Positions 29,114 through 38,950 of a stretch of 49,535 nucleotides of DNA are shown piece after piece. How positions within the stretch are numbered: the stretch's first letter is position 1; each line of letters begins with the position of its first letter. A program made the translations under genes and the position numbers. The notes beneath the pieces are model-generated. The model was not told where the DNA came from, ran no database searches, and saw only the letters and a list, made by a program, of their open reading frames with translations. The stretch lies in the NCBI GenBank assembly GCA_947039005.1, contig CAMQXY010000010.1:1-49535 (forward strand), given 5' to 3'. The stretch comes from an uncultured Photobacterium sp. GTDB taxonomy: Bacteria > Pseudomonadota > Gammaproteobacteria > Enterobacterales > Vibrionaceae.

Positions 29114-29301
29114 GCAAGATCTCCTTAGCTGCCGTTTTTAATTATTACGTTAACAATCTGACAGCCAATTAACATAGGACAAGAATTTATAAGGATAATA
29201 TTGAGTGTTCATCAAATAGCAGCACTATATCGTCCCAGAAAATAAAACGTTGCGAATATCAGATGAAACGTCAACAACACGATCTATCGCAAGCTAACTC
29301 T

Positions 29302-29328
29302 TTATCGACCATTATCACGTTTCATTTA
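29302..29328 (-). promoter_or_regulatory. Possible sigma-28 (FliA) promoter of pomAB
   Basis: On the minus strand TAAATGAA, 11 bases, GTCGATAA. The -10 element matches 7 of 8 positions of the FliA consensus GCCGATAA with correct spacing; the -35 matches only TAAA. Confidence 0.4.
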
Positions 29329-29412
29329 GGGTTTTATTTCTATCATTGAGTGATATTTATTGATCCCAACGATGAAAATTACTGTCTGCGGCACAGATTA
29401 CTGTGACATAAT

Positions 29413-29441
29413 TTGACCTTAGATAGTCACTACGTTATTTT
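29413..29441 (+). promoter_or_regulatory. Promoter of xseB-ispA-dxs
   Basis: TTGACC (29413-29418) and TATTTT (29436-29441) are 17 bases apart. It would start transcription close to the xseB start. The rest of the pomA-xseB gap (29114-29470) holds only the FliA-like candidate. Confidence 0.5.
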
Positions 29442-29470
29442 TCTTGCACTTAGATAAGAGTGAAAATGAT

Positions 29471-29716
29471 ATGGCAGCAAAAAAACCAGAAAATATGGCA
29501 TTCGAGGCCGCACTTGATGAGCTAGATGCCATTGTCAATGAACTAGAATCGGGTGATATCCCACTGGAAGATGCGCTAAAGAAATTTGAGCGTGGTATTT
29601 CATTGGCTCGAAACAGTCAGTTAAAGTTAACTCAAGCAGAGCAGCGAGTAGAAATTTTATTACGCGCTGATGATAATGCACCACTAACGGACTTTGAGCC
29701 AAGCCATGACGAATAG
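29471..29716 (+). CDS. xseB: Exodeoxyribonuclease VII small subunit
   Basis: Small helical subunit that binds XseA to form exonuclease VII, which degrades single-stranded DNA to oligonucleotides. The family core is FEAALDELDAIVNELESG, IPLEDALKKFERGISLAR and LTQAEQRVEILL. I chose the ATG at 29471 (81 residues, like E. coli); an earlier in-frame ATG at 29444 has no family support. Its end overlaps ispA, the conserved xseB-ispA-dxs order. Confidence 0.95.
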   Translation: MAAKKPENMAFEAALDELDAIVNELESGDIPLEDALKKFERGISLARNSQLKLTQAEQRVEILLRADDNAPLTDFEPSHDE

Positions 29717-30608
29717 TGTACCGCTATCGCAGACGCTTAAAACGCTGCAACAACGTAATAACCAATGTTTAATAGATTGGTTAACAAAACAACCTTTTTC
29801 AGACCAAACCCTGCTAGAAGCAATGAAGCATGGTACTCTACTCGGCGGAAAGCGCGCACGTCCTTACCTGACATATGTGACAGGTGAGATGTTAGGGGTC
29901 GATTATGATGATCTCGATACTGCCGCTGCCGCTGTTGAATGCATTCATGCGTATTCGTTAATTCATGATGATTTACCCGCCATGGATAACGATGCTTTAC
30001 GCCGCGGTCAGCCTACGTGCCACATTGCTTTTAATGAAGCGATCGCTATTTTAGCGGGTGATGCCTTACAGACATTAGCTTTTGAAATTATTGCCCAAGG
30101 CCGATTGAGTCCAGAAGGACATCAACAACGGATTGCTATGGTCAGCGAATTAGCCCAAGCCTCTGGTGCTGCTGGCATGTGTCTTGGACAAGCACTCGAT
30201 TTAGAAGCTGAGGGTCAACATGTTGGACTTGAGCAACTAGAATTAATTCATAAACATAAAACAGGCGCCTTGATCCGTTGTGCGGTTCGCTTAGGTGCAC
30301 TGGCTGCAGGTGAAAAAGGACGAGAAATTCTACCGCAGCTAGACAAGTATGCCGATGCTATAGGCCTTGCTTTTCAAGTTCAAGATGACATTTTAGATGT
30401 AATCAGCGACACTGAAACGCTAGGTAAGCCTCAAGGTTCAGATATTGAACTTGATAAAAGTACCTACCCAGCATTACTTGGGCTAGAAGGTGCGCACCAA
30501 AAAGCGCAACAACTTTATCAAGAAGCGCTACAAGCATTAGCAGCAATACCTTACAATACCTATCAATTGGAAGTTTTTGCCCGATATATTATCGAGCGCA
30601 ACAACTAA
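29706..30608 (+). CDS. ispA: Farnesyl diphosphate synthase
   Basis: Makes geranyl and farnesyl diphosphate from IPP and DMAPP, the precursors of quinone side chains and undecaprenyl phosphate. The first aspartate-rich motif is DDLPAMDND and the second DDILD, with GGKRARPYL and HKTGALI also present. The ATG at 29706 overlaps the xseB stop by 11 bases; an in-frame TTG at 29694 is possible. Length 300. It lies 24 bases before dxs. Confidence 0.97.
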   Translation: MTNSVPLSQTLKTLQQRNNQCLIDWLTKQPFSDQTLLEAMKHGTLLGGKRARPYLTYVTGEMLGVDYDDLDTAAAAVECIHAYSLIHDDLPAMDNDALRRGQPTCHIAFNEAIAILAGDALQTLAFEIIAQGRLSPEGHQQRIAMVSELAQASGAAGMCLGQALDLEAEGQHVGLEQLELIHKHKTGALIRCAVRLGALAAGEKGREILPQLDKYADAIGLAFQVQDDILDVISDTETLGKPQGSDIELDKSTYPALLGLEGAHQKAQQLYQEALQALAAIPYNTYQLEVFARYIIERNN

Positions 30609-30632
30609 AATCAGTAAAAGCGCCGAACTGTT

Positions 30633-32498
30633 ATGACTTTGGATATATCAAAATACCCGCATCTCGCATTAGCTAACACGCCAGATGAATTACGATTATT
30701 GCCCGCTGAAAGTCTGCCTCAAGTCTGTAATGAGTTACGTACTTATTTACTCAAGACGGTTAGCCAAACCAGCGGTCACTTTGCCTCCGGACTCGGTACA
30801 GTCGAACTGACCGTTGCGCTTCACTATGTCTATAATACCCCATTCGATCATGTGATCTGGGATGTTGGTCATCAAGCTTACCCACATAAAATTTTAACTG
30901 GTCGTCGCGATCAGATGTCAACCATTCGCCAAAAAGGCGGGTTGCATCCTTTTCCTTGGCGTGGCGAAAGTGAATACGATGTTCTGTCAGTAGGCCACTC
31001 TTCTACGTCAATCAGTGCTGGTTTAGGCATGGCGATTGCAGCGGAAAAAGAAGGGCTAGGACGTAAAGTTGTCAGCATTATTGGCGATGGTGCTATCACC
31101 GCAGGCATGGCGTTTGAAGCCATGAATCACGCTGGTGATATACACAGTGATATGCTCGTCATCCTTAATGATAATGAGATGTCAATTTCGGAAAATGTTG
31201 GCGGTTTAAGTAATCACTTAGCGCATTTACTGGCGGGGAATTTTTACGCTTCTATCCGTGAAGGCGGGAAAAAAGTACTGTCTAATGCGCCACCAATTAA
31301 AGAAATAGTTAAACGCGCTGAAGAACATATTAAAGGAATGGTTGTTCCAAGTACGATGTTTGAAGAGCTTGGCTTTAATTATATTGGTCCAATTGATGGC
31401 CATGATATTGATGAGTTAGTGAAAACACTCAAGAATATGCGTCACCTTAAAGGGCCGCAATTTCTACATATCATGACTAAAAAAGGTAAAGGCTATGCAC
31501 CAGCAGAAGCCGATCCGATTAATTACCATGCCGTACCAAAATTTGATTTAAGTGAAAAACCACTGCCTAAAGCAAAAAATACTAGCCCCACTTTTTCTAA
31601 AATATTTGGCGACTGGTTATGTGATATGGCGGCGGTTGATGACAAGCTGATGGCTATCACGCCAGCAATGCGTGAAGGCTCTGGCATGGTACGCTTTTCA
31701 AAAGAGTACCCTGAGCAATATTTTGATGTCGCCATTGCAGAACAGCACGCTGTTACGCTAGCAAGCGGTATGGCAATTGGTGGTTATCATCCGATTGTAG
31801 CGATCTACTCAACCTTCTTACAACGTGGCTATGATCAGTTAATTCATGATGTCGCTATTATGAATTTACCGGTAATGTTTGCTATTGATCGTGCTGGATT
31901 AGTGGGTGCTGATGGTCAAACTCACCAAGGTGCGTTTGATATTAGCTTTATGCGCTGTATTCCGAATATGGTGATAATGGCACCAAGCGATGAAAATGAA
32001 TGTCGCCAAATGCTTTATACCGGTCATCAACATCAAGGTCCCACTGCAGTACGCTATCCGCGTGGCTGTGGTCTAGGCACTGAGGTTGAAACCACCATGA
32101 CAGCACTTGAAATTGGTAAAGGCATTATTCGTCGCCAAGGTGAAAAAGTGGCTATTTTAAACTTTGGTGCAATGCTAGGTTATAGCTTAGATGCAGCTGA
32201 AAACTTAAATGCCACTGTCGCTGATATGCGGTTTGTCAAACCACTTGATGAAGCATTAATTCTTGAGCTCGCGGCTAACCACGATGTGTTAGTAACGGTT
32301 GAAGAAAATGCTATTGCTGGCGGTGCGGGTAGCGGTGTGATTGAGTTCCTAATGCAACAAAAATGCATTAAGCCAGTATTGACCATTGGCTTGCCTGATC
32401 GTTTCATCGAACAAGGCACTCAAGCAGAATTACATCAGATGCTAGAACTTGATGGTCCTGGGATTGAAAAACAAATCCTTGCGTATATTGCTAAATAA
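30633..32498 (+). CDS. dxs: 1-deoxy-D-xylulose-5-phosphate synthase
   Basis: Thiamine-diphosphate enzyme that joins pyruvate and glyceraldehyde 3-phosphate, the first step of the MEP isoprenoid pathway and also a feeder of thiamine and pyridoxal synthesis. The active-site histidine region is [18 protein letters not shown]; the cofactor motif runs from [18 protein letters not shown] to NDNEMSIS. The transketolase-like pyrimidine domain and C-terminal domain ([18 protein letters not shown]) follow. Length 621 against 620 in E. coli. Last gene of xseB-ispA-dxs. Confidence 0.98.
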   Translation: MTLDISKYPHLALANTPDELRLLPAESLPQVCNELRTYLLKTVSQTSGHFASGLGTVELTVALHYVYNTPFDHVIWDVGHQAYPHKILTGRRDQMSTIRQKGGLHPFPWRGESEYDVLSVGHSSTSISAGLGMAIAAEKEGLGRKVVSIIGDGAITAGMAFEAMNHAGDIHSDMLVILNDNEMSISENVGGLSNHLAHLLAGNFYASIREGGKKVLSNAPPIKEIVKRAEEHIKGMVVPSTMFEELGFNYIGPIDGHDIDELVKTLKNMRHLKGPQFLHIMTKKGKGYAPAEADPINYHAVPKFDLSEKPLPKAKNTSPTFSKIFGDWLCDMAAVDDKLMAITPAMREGSGMVRFSKEYPEQYFDVAIAEQHAVTLASGMAIGGYHPIVAIYSTFLQRGYDQLIHDVAIMNLPVMFAIDRAGLVGADGQTHQGAFDISFMRCIPNMVIMAPSDENECRQMLYTGHQHQGPTAVRYPRGCGLGTEVETTMTALEIGKGIIRRQGEKVAILNFGAMLGYSLDAAENLNATVADMRFVKPLDEALILELAANHDVLVTVEENAIAGGAGSGVIEFLMQQKCIKPVLTIGLPDRFIEQGTQAELHQMLELDGPGIEKQILAYIAK

Positions 32499-32533
32499 TC
32501 GTGCATTAGCATTATTCGCCTAAAAATAGCATC

Positions 32534-32572
32534 AAAAAAAGCCATGAATAATAATTTATTCATGGCTTTTTT
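32534..32572. terminator. Bidirectional terminator between dxs and pgpA
   Basis: An 11-bp stem, GCCATGAATAA with TTATTCATGGC, around TAAT, flanked by seven A and six T. It serves the two convergent units. Confidence 0.94.
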
Positions 32573-32597
32573 ATTATGTGCTAGCGTGAGCTATAGC

Positions 32598-33086
32598 TTA
32601 AAATCCTAACCAATAGCCAATGAACCATAATGATATCATCGCCATAAAGCCCGCAAGAACATCGTCAATCATGATCCCAAAACCACCTTCAACGTGTTTA
32701 TCTAACCAACTGATTGGCCATGGTTTTAACATGTCAAAAAAGCGGAATAAAATAAAACCGGCTAATATCCATTTCCATGACACGGTAGGTGCTACTGCCA
32801 TTGTGATCCAAAAGCCAACAAATTCATCCCACACAATACTGCCATGATCATGCACTTTCATATCATTAGAAGTAATGTGACAAATTCGAATCCCGATCAG
32901 AGCCGCCACCAATACTGCCACTAAATACCAACCAAATGGTAATTGAGCCAGAATAAGGTATAACGGAATTGCAGCCAGCGTTCCCATGGTACCAGGAATA
33001 TATTTCGCTAAACCACTGCCAAACCCTGTGGCTAATAAGTGCCAAGGATTGTTCATTTTTAATAAATCTTTTGGATTTGTGCTCAC
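32598..33086 (-). CDS. pgpA: Phosphatidylglycerophosphatase A
   Basis: Inner-membrane phosphatase that makes phosphatidylglycerol from its phosphate. Family motifs are LATGFGSGLAKYIPGTMGT, HDHGSIVWDEFVGFW and the C-terminal GIMIDDVLAG; three or four membrane helices lie between. The start is the GTG at 33086, with AAGG upstream that overlaps the thiL stop region. Length 162. Last gene of nusB-thiL-pgpA, the usual order. Confidence 0.96.
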   Translation of the reverse strand: MSTNPKDLLKMNNPWHLLATGFGSGLAKYIPGTMGTLAAIPLYLILAQLPFGWYLVAVLVAALIGIRICHITSNDMKVHDHGSIVWDEFVGFWITMAVAPTVSWKWILAGFILFRFFDMLKPWPISWLDKHVEGGFGIMIDDVLAGFMAMISLWFIGYWLGF

Positions 33087-33095
33087 ACGAATACC

Positions 33096-34085
33096 TTAAT
33101 TATTTGTTTCGACAAAATGATCCCAGCCAGATAATTGCCACGTCAGTGGTTCATCTAACTGCAATAACGACAGACCCCGACCCGCCTTCACTTTACCAAT
33201 GCAGCTATATTTAACATTAGTATGCGCTAAAGCTTTCTCTAATGCATCTCGATTGGCAGTGGCTACAGTAAAACAAAGTTCATATTCTTCACCGCTGGTT
33301 AATGCGATCTGTTGTGCTCGTTGTCGATCTTCACCACAAAAAGCCAATAATTCAGCAGATAACGGTAACTGCTCAACATCAATGTCAATCGCGACCTGAG
33401 ATCGTTCAGCAATATGCTTTACATCAGCAATCACACCATCAGAAATATCCAATGCAGCAGAAGCAATCCCGCGTAAAGCCTCACCAACATTCACCCGTGG
33501 TTGTGCTTTAAAATGACGTTCTATCAATATCGCCGCTAAATTATCATCACAATGTTGTTGCTGTGATTGTAATATCAATGCTAATCCAGCAGCACTATCA
33601 CCAAGGTTGCCCGTCACATAAACATCATCACCCACTTGCGCACCACTGCGAGTTAACGCCTGACCGCGAGGCACTAATCCTTGTACGGTTAAGGTGATGC
33701 TCAATGGTCCTTTGGTGGTATCACCACCAATCAATTGAATATTATACTTATTCGCTAACTCAAAAAAACTATGGCAAAAAGGCGCTAACCACGCTTCATC
33801 AATGGTAGGTAATGTTAACGCTAATGACACCCATGCAGGGGTTGCACCCATTGCCGCTAAATCACTTAAATTAGACGCTAATGCTTTATAAGCAATCCAA
33901 GCAGGATCAGCGTCCACTAAAAAATGAGTCCCTGCAACTAATGAATCAGTACTCACTGCCACATGATAATTCGATGGTACATCCACTAATGCACAATCAT
34001 CACCAATCGCTAATGCGACATCATCACGTTGCGGTTGTTGCTGTGTGAAATAATGTTTGATGATATCAAATTCATTTTTTGCCAT
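33096..34085 (-). CDS. thiL: Thiamine-monophosphate kinase
   Basis: Phosphorylates thiamine monophosphate to the active diphosphate, the last step of thiamine cofactor synthesis. Mg-ATP and substrate motifs: IGDDCALVDVP, STDSLVAGTHFL, NLSDLAAMGATP, GGDTTKGP and SDGVIADVKHI. The ATG at 34085 (MAKNEFDIIKHYF) gives 329 residues, close to the E. coli 325; the frame opens earlier, at 34148, across the terminator. It is separated from nusB by that terminator and lies nine bases before pgpA. Confidence 0.97.
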   Translation of the reverse strand: MAKNEFDIIKHYFTQQQPQRDDVALAIGDDCALVDVPSNYHVAVSTDSLVAGTHFLVDADPAWIAYKALASNLSDLAAMGATPAWVSLALTLPTIDEAWLAPFCHSFFELANKYNIQLIGGDTTKGPLSITLTVQGLVPRGQALTRSGAQVGDDVYVTGNLGDSAAGLALILQSQQQHCDDNLAAILIERHFKAQPRVNVGEALRGIASAALDISDGVIADVKHIAERSQVAIDIDVEQLPLSAELLAFCGEDRQRAQQIALTSGEEYELCFTVATANRDALEKALAHTNVKYSCIGKVKAGRGLSLLQLDEPLTWQLSGWDHFVETNN

Positions 34086-34104
34086 CGTTCTCTTTTCCCT
34101 AAAT

Positions 34105-34130
34105 AAAAAAAAGCCAGCTAATAAGCTGAC
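34105..34130 (-). terminator. Terminator between nusB and thiL
   Basis: On the minus strand GTCAGCT and AGCTGGC form seven pairs (one G-U) around TATT, followed by eight U. It probably reduces, rather than ends, transcription into thiL-pgpA. Confidence 0.75.
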
Positions 34131-34160
34131 TTCTTTCATCGTACTCAACGCAATAAAAAA

Positions 34161-34634
34161 TTATTTATCTTTTTTACGTAGAGTTGGTGCAGCTTTATCT
34201 AACACACCATTGACGAATTTGTGGCTATCTTCAGCACCGAAAAGTTTTGCTAATTCGATGGCTTCGTTGATCACAACTTTAAATGGTACGTCTTCACGTT
34301 TAACCATTTCGTACATTGCAAGACGAAGTAGCGCAAGTTCCATCTGGTCTAGATCCTGAAGCGGACGAGACAAGTATGGACGCATTTTGCTATCAAGTTC
34401 TTGATGGCTTAATACGACACCTGCAAATAAATCACGGAAATAAGCAACATCAGTTTCTGGCGCTTTACATGCAGGCGCCTCAGCTTGATGTTCTTCTTCT
34501 TCAAACTTATCGCCTGAAAGGAAATATTGCTCAATATCAGCAACATTACCTTTAGTAAGTTGCCAAGAATAAATTGCTTGTACAGCAAATTGACGTGCAT
34601 TACGACGCGCGGCTGGTTTCACAGTAACCCCCAT
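34161..34634 (-). CDS. nusB: Transcription antitermination factor NusB
   Basis: Helical RNA-binding protein that pairs with NusE (S10) on boxA to prevent early termination in rRNA operons. Landmarks: [18 protein letters not shown] at the start and [29 protein letters not shown] near the end. Its ATG overlaps the ribH stop by one base (TAATG). The acidic loop [13 protein letters not shown] near residues 45-57 looks like a lineage-specific insert. Length 157 against 139 in E. coli. Confidence 0.97.
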   Translation of the reverse strand: MGVTVKPAARRNARQFAVQAIYSWQLTKGNVADIEQYFLSGDKFEEEEHQAEAPACKAPETDVAYFRDLFAGVVLSHQELDSKMRPYLSRPLQDLDQMELALLRLAMYEMVKREDVPFKVVINEAIELAKLFGAEDSHKFVNGVLDKAAPTLRKKDK

Positions 34635-35104
34635 TAGGATTCGATTTGGGACAGGACATTTACCATTTCGAGCGCGCTTAGTGCAGCCTCTGCCCCTTTA
34701 TTACCAGCCTTGGTACCGGCACGCTCAATGGCTTGTTCTATAGAATCTACAGTCAACACACCGAAAGCAACTGGAGTATTATACTCTAGTGCTACTTGTG
34801 CTAGACCTTTATTACACTCACCGGCAACATAGTCAAAATGAGGTGTTCCACCACGAATAACTGAGCCTAATGCTACGATAGCATCATAGCGATCACTCTT
34901 CGCAACTTGCTGGGCAACAAGCGGTAGTTCATAAGCACCAGGGCAACGAACAACAGTGATATTATCTTCACTAACCTGACCTTGACGTTTCAGCGCATCT
35001 AATGCACCTGAAAGTAAACTTTCGTTAATAAAGCTATTAAAGCGTGCAATTACGATAGCAATTTTTGCGTTTGGTGCCGCGATGGCGCCTTCAATTACCT
35101 TCAT
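34634..35104 (-). CDS. ribH: 6,7-dimethyl-8-ribityllumazine synthase
   Basis: Penultimate riboflavin step: condenses the ribityl-aminouracil with 3,4-dihydroxybutanone phosphate. The core motifs are [27 protein letters not shown] and [12 protein letters not shown], the last holding the catalytic histidine. AGGAAGG precedes the ATG at 35104. Length 156, as in E. coli. It follows ribBX after a 202-bp gap with two hairpins and is coupled to nusB. Confidence 0.98.
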   Translation of the reverse strand: MKVIEGAIAAPNAKIAIVIARFNSFINESLLSGALDALKRQGQVSEDNITVVRCPGAYELPLVAQQVAKSDRYDAIVALGSVIRGGTPHFDYVAGECNKGLAQVALEYNTPVAFGVLTVDSIEQAIERAGTKAGNKGAEAALSALEMVNVLSQIES

Positions 35105-35213
35105 GGGCCTTCCTGTGACTATGTCTTTCCAGTTTTAGAAACCGCGGGAGTCTAACACACTTTACGATATATCTGCTACGAACAACCGTCGGTTTCAGAG
35201 GATTTGTTAATAT

Positions 35214-35281
35214 TTATTACTTATTCATTGGTGAACGAACCAATAAGTGAGCATTATCTATAATAATAATGCTCAAGACCT
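35214..35281. repeat. Two tandem hairpins between ribBX and ribH
   Basis: A bulged hairpin (ACTTATT..TTGGT with ACCAATAAGT) is followed by a perfect 9-bp one (GAGCATTAT with ATAATGCTC). Neither has a T-tract, and neither fits the FMN riboswitch. They may process or stabilise the rib mRNA, or mark an internal promoter. Confidence 0.6.
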
Positions 35282-35306
35282 TAATGTTGAACGTTAATAT
35301 AAGTGA

Positions 35307-36410
35307 CTATTCACAAATATATTCAACAACTTCAAGACCAAAACCTGATAGTGAATGGTAACGTTGTGTACTTGATGACAGTAGACGCATTTTTCCAATA
35401 CCAAGATCAGATAAGATTTGCGAACCAATACCCACTTGACGCGATGGGTTATACGGACTCGCTTTCACTTGTGGACGGCCTTCATTTTCAGCCGCAATGT
35501 TCTTCACTTTATTAATGATACTATCAGTAGATTCTTGCTTACTCAAGACTACCAGCACGCCATTTTCCGCACTAATACGTTGCATTGCTGCAGGTAATGT
35601 CCACTGAGTTGCACCTGATTGTAGAATATCTTTAAAGGTATCTTGTAAATGGACGCGGACTAATGTGGCAGTATCCGCCTCAATATCACCTTTACATAAC
35701 GCATAATGAATTTGATCATCAATTTTATCGCGGTAGGTGATCATATCAAAGTCACCAAATTCCGTATTGAGCTTACATTCACCCACACGTTCAATCGTGG
35801 TTTCATGGTGATTACGGTACTCAATAAGATCGGCAATTGTGCCAAGCTTTAAGCCATGTTTCTCAGCAAAAATTTCTAATTGTGGACGACGCGCCATGGT
35901 GCCATCTTCATTTAAAATTTCAACAATCACACTTGATGGTTCAAGACCCGCTAAACGCGCGATATCACAACCCGCTTCAGTATGACCTGCACGAGTAAGC
36001 ACTCCGCCTTCCTGAGCCATTAATGGGAAAATATGACCAGGCATAACAATATTAGCAGCAGTTGCATCAACGGCAACGGCAGCTTGTACTGTACGTGAAC
36101 GATCTGCAGCTGAAATACCCGTCGTTACCCCAGTTGCAGCTTCAATAGAAATGGTAAAAGGCGTACCAAATTGTTCAGTATTATCTTGAACCATCAGTGG
36201 TAGGCTCAATTGCTGACAACGTGCTTTACTTAATGTTAAACAAATTAAACCACGGCCATACATTGCCATAAAATTAATAGCTTCAGGGGTAATTTTCTCT
36301 GATGCAATAATAAGATCACCTTCATTTTCGCGATCTTCATCATCCATCAGAATAACCATTTTGCCTTGGCGAATATCATCAATGATTTCTTTTGCACTAC
36401 TTAAAGCCAT
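35307..36410 (-). CDS. ribBX: Dihydroxybutanone phosphate synthase with degenerate GTP cyclohydrolase domain
   Basis: The N-terminal half (about residues 1-200) is a complete RibB domain: [22 protein letters not shown] and [15 protein letters not shown]. It makes 3,4-dihydroxy-2-butanone 4-phosphate from ribulose 5-phosphate. The C-terminal half resembles GTP cyclohydrolase II but lacks the zinc-binding GSxRCDCG cysteines; the region reads [14 protein letters not shown]. This is the RibBX arrangement described in Proteobacteria, often annotated ribBA, in which the second domain has no cyclohydrolase activity. A true ribA should lie elsewhere. Length 367; 56 bases after ribE. Confidence 0.92.
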   Translation of the reverse strand: MALSSAKEIIDDIRQGKMVILMDDEDRENEGDLIIASEKITPEAINFMAMYGRGLICLTLSKARCQQLSLPLMVQDNTEQFGTPFTISIEAATGVTTGISAADRSRTVQAAVAVDATAANIVMPGHIFPLMAQEGGVLTRAGHTEAGCDIARLAGLEPSSVIVEILNEDGTMARRPQLEIFAEKHGLKLGTIADLIEYRNHHETTIERVGECKLNTEFGDFDMITYRDKIDDQIHYALCKGDIEADTATLVRVHLQDTFKDILQSGATQWTLPAAMQRISAENGVLVVLSKQESTDSIINKVKNIAAENEGRPQVKASPYNPSRQVGIGSQILSDLGIGKMRLLSSSTQRYHSLSGFGLEVVEYICE

Positions 36411-36466
36411 AATCCTACCCTTATTCTTATGTTGCTTTTGTTGATCTATTGACCATAAAGCAATGC

Positions 36467-37123
36467 TTAACCGAGAAACCCTGTTCTCGCCAATAAATCC
36501 ATTGTTACTTGAGATTGTTTCTCTGCGGCTTTATCACCCAGCATTAACCGTTCAAGGTAACGCGCGATAACATCAACCTCAAGATTAATTTTACGACCGA
36601 CACTAAAATCAGCCATGGTCGTTTCCGCGGCAGTATGTGGCACAATCGTTAATTTGAACTCATCACCACGAACAGCATTCACCGTCAAACTGATACCATC
36701 GACAGCTACTGAACCTTTCTCTGAAATATATTTTGCAAGCTGTGGCGGTACTTTGATCCAAAATTCAATCGCACGACCAACATGTTGACGCTCAATCACT
36801 TCAGCCACAGCATCAATATGTCCAGAAACCATATGCCCGCCAAAACGAGTGGTCGCTAACATGGCTTTTTCTAAATTAACCACTTGGCCGGCTTTATAAT
36901 TCGCAAAAGCTGTTCGGTGTAATGTTTCTAATGAAAGATCAGCAACATAACCTTTACCTGTTAGTTTTACGACGGTGAGACATACGCCGTTAGTCGCGAT
37001 ACTATCGCCTAACTTAACATCCGCTAAATCTAACGAACCTGAATCAACGGTAACAGAAATATCAGCACCTTTCGGTGTTAGTGCAGATATTTTACCGACA
37101 GCTTCTATAATTCCAGTGAACAT
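36467..37123 (-). CDS. ribE: Riboflavin synthase alpha chain
   Basis: Dismutates two molecules of dimethyl-ribityllumazine to riboflavin. Two tandem lumazine-binding barrels are visible: [12 protein letters not shown] with [10 protein letters not shown], and [16 protein letters not shown] with [10 protein letters not shown]. Length 218. This gene is ribE in Vibrio usage and ribC in E. coli. It starts 23 bases after ribD. Confidence 0.97.
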   Translation of the reverse strand: MFTGIIEAVGKISALTPKGADISVTVDSGSLDLADVKLGDSIATNGVCLTVVKLTGKGYVADLSLETLHRTAFANYKAGQVVNLEKAMLATTRFGGHMVSGHIDAVAEVIERQHVGRAIEFWIKVPPQLAKYISEKGSVAVDGISLTVNAVRGDEFKLTIVPHTAAETTMADFSVGRKINLEVDVIARYLERLMLGDKAAEKQSQVTMDLLARTGFLG

Positions 37124-37146
37124 GATAAACCCTTAATTTCACTATT

Positions 37147-38271
37147 TTATTTATTATTTTGTACTGTTGCCATAATACGAATATCTTCACCAACCATAGC
37201 CACATCGGTAATGGTTAATAGTGGTGTTTGTGCCATTGTGGTCAAGCCGGTAATATCAATTAAACCGCGACTATCACTACCCATCAATTTTGGTGCTTGA
37301 TATAAAATCAAACTATCAACCAATTGTTGTTGTAATAATGCAGCCGCTAAACTCGCGCCCGCTTCAACCCAAATATGATTAATACCATAGTCAGCCAATT
37401 GCGACAGTAAAGCCACAAGATCAAGTTGTTGACTGTTGGTTTGAGTGGGAATTTGCCATTGTTGTACGGAATCAGGCCATGCTTCTGTGCCTAGCGTAGT
37501 GCGAGCGAGAATAGTATCTCCTGGCAAGTGGAATAGTTGATACTCGGGTGTAAGTCGATTCTGACTATCAATAATAACCCGCGTTGGCTGACGTAATGCA
37601 GATTGAGGATAAGCTTGTTGTACCGACTCTCCCAATTCACTCCAACGCACGTTCAGTGATGGGTCATCAGCAATAACAGTGGCACTGGTGGATAAAATCG
37701 CCCCCGCCTGCGCACGAAAATGTTGAACATCCGAGCGCGCTTTAGGGCCGGTTATCCACTTACTGACTCCATTAGCTAATGCAGTTCGTCCATCTAAGCT
37801 CGCAGCCAATTTAAGTTCAACATACGGCATTTGATACAACATTTGCTTTATAAAACCAGGATTGAGACTTTGCGCTTCTGCCTCTAACACCCCAATCTCA
37901 ACATTTATACCCGCCGCTTGCAGCATCGCAATACCACGTCCTGAAACCACGGGATTTGGATCAATCATCGCGCATACAACTCGTGCAACTTTGGCATTAA
38001 TTAATGCCTCAACACAAGGCGGTGTTCGACCGTAATGAGAACAAGGTTCTAAGGTGACATACACCGTTGCCCCTTGTGCGCGTTGTTGTGCCTGCCGTAA
38101 TGCAAACACTTCAGCATGCGGTTGTCCCGCTTGATAATGATAACCTTCACCAACAATCTCGCCATCATCCACAATCACACACCCAACCTTAGGGTTCGGA
38201 GCCGTGGTATAACGACCACGCAAAGCAAGTGCTATTGCCCGCGACATCATTTGTTGATCAATATCTGTCAT
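37147..38271 (-). CDS. ribD: Bifunctional riboflavin deaminase-reductase
   Basis: Deaminates and then reduces the pyrimidine intermediate of riboflavin synthesis. The N-terminal zinc deaminase has H52 and E54 (HAEVFAL), C77 (PCSHYGRTPPC) and C86; the reductase domain begins near LKLAASLDGRTA and holds the NADPH-binding part GSDSRGLIDI. Length 374, against 367 in E. coli. It lies 11 bases after nrdR, the usual nrdR-rib order. Confidence 0.97.
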   Translation of the reverse strand: MTDIDQQMMSRAIALALRGRYTTAPNPKVGCVIVDDGEIVGEGYHYQAGQPHAEVFALRQAQQRAQGATVYVTLEPCSHYGRTPPCVEALINAKVARVVCAMIDPNPVVSGRGIAMLQAAGINVEIGVLEAEAQSLNPGFIKQMLYQMPYVELKLAASLDGRTALANGVSKWITGPKARSDVQHFRAQAGAILSTSATVIADDPSLNVRWSELGESVQQAYPQSALRQPTRVIIDSQNRLTPEYQLFHLPGDTILARTTLGTEAWPDSVQQWQIPTQTNSQQLDLVALLSQLADYGINHIWVEAGASLAAALLQQQLVDSLILYQAPKLMGSDSRGLIDITGLTTMAQTPLLTITDVAMVGEDIRIMATVQNNK

Positions 38272-38282
38272 TATTATTAGTC

Positions 38283-38732
38283 TTAACGTTCTAGTTTGGC
38301 GATTTCTTCACCAAACTCACGAATATCTTCAAAACTGCGATAAACAGAAGCAAAACGGATATAAGCGACTTTATCCAATTCTTTTAATGCTTCCATTACT
38401 AAATTGCCAATCATCTCCGACGGAACTTCACGTTCACCCGTGGCACGAAGGCAAGATTTAATGCTATTAATCGCACGTTCAATATCATCAGTACTCACAG
38501 GACGTTTTTCTAACGCACGTTGAATACCACCGCGTAATTTTTCTTCATTAAACGGATCACGGTTACCGTTGGTTTTTACTACGCGAGGCATAACAAGCTC
38601 TGCCGTTTCAAACGTAGTATAACGCTCATTACATGCTAGACATTGGCGGCGTCGGCGCACTTGGTGGCCATCTGCAACCAATCGAGAATCGATTACTTTG
38701 GTGTCATTTGCACCGCAAAAAGGACAATGCAT
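38283..38732 (-). CDS. nrdR: Transcriptional repressor NrdR
   Basis: Nucleotide-sensing repressor of ribonucleotide reductase genes. An N-terminal zinc ribbon has C3, C6, C31 and C34 ([16 protein letters not shown]), and an ATP-cone domain covers about residues 45-135. AGGAGG lies just before the ATG at 38732. Length 149, the standard family size. First gene of the nrdR-ribD-ribE-ribBX run. Confidence 0.97.
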   Translation of the reverse strand: MHCPFCGANDTKVIDSRLVADGHQVRRRRQCLACNERYTTFETAELVMPRVVKTNGNRDPFNEEKLRGGIQRALEKRPVSTDDIERAINSIKSCLRATGEREVPSEMIGNLVMEALKELDKVAYIRFASVYRSFEDIREFGEEIAKLER

Positions 38733-38870
38733 TTAGCCTCCTACATTCAATCGCCTCAGTGTAACCCATTTCATCACTTTAATAAGAGTATCCCCCCCTT
38801 TTTTCTAATAAATAGCCTTAAAAGTAACAATTATCATTAATAATGGTACATTTTATTTTATTCAGAAAAC

Positions 38871-38904
38871 AAAAAAGGCTGACCTATAATAGGTAAGCCT
38901 TATA
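38871..38904 (-). terminator. Terminator after glyA
   Basis: On the minus strand AGGCTTACCTA and TAGGTCAGCCT pair with one mismatch around a short loop, followed by six U. Confidence 0.88.
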
Positions 38905-38950
38905 TTAATCCACACAATAACGCAGATAGATTTACCGCATCATCATCAAA

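Noticed and set aside
35105-35306. FMN riboswitch in the riboflavin cluster
   Set aside because: I looked on both strands before ribH and ribBX and found none of the conserved RFN elements; only two simple hairpins are present.
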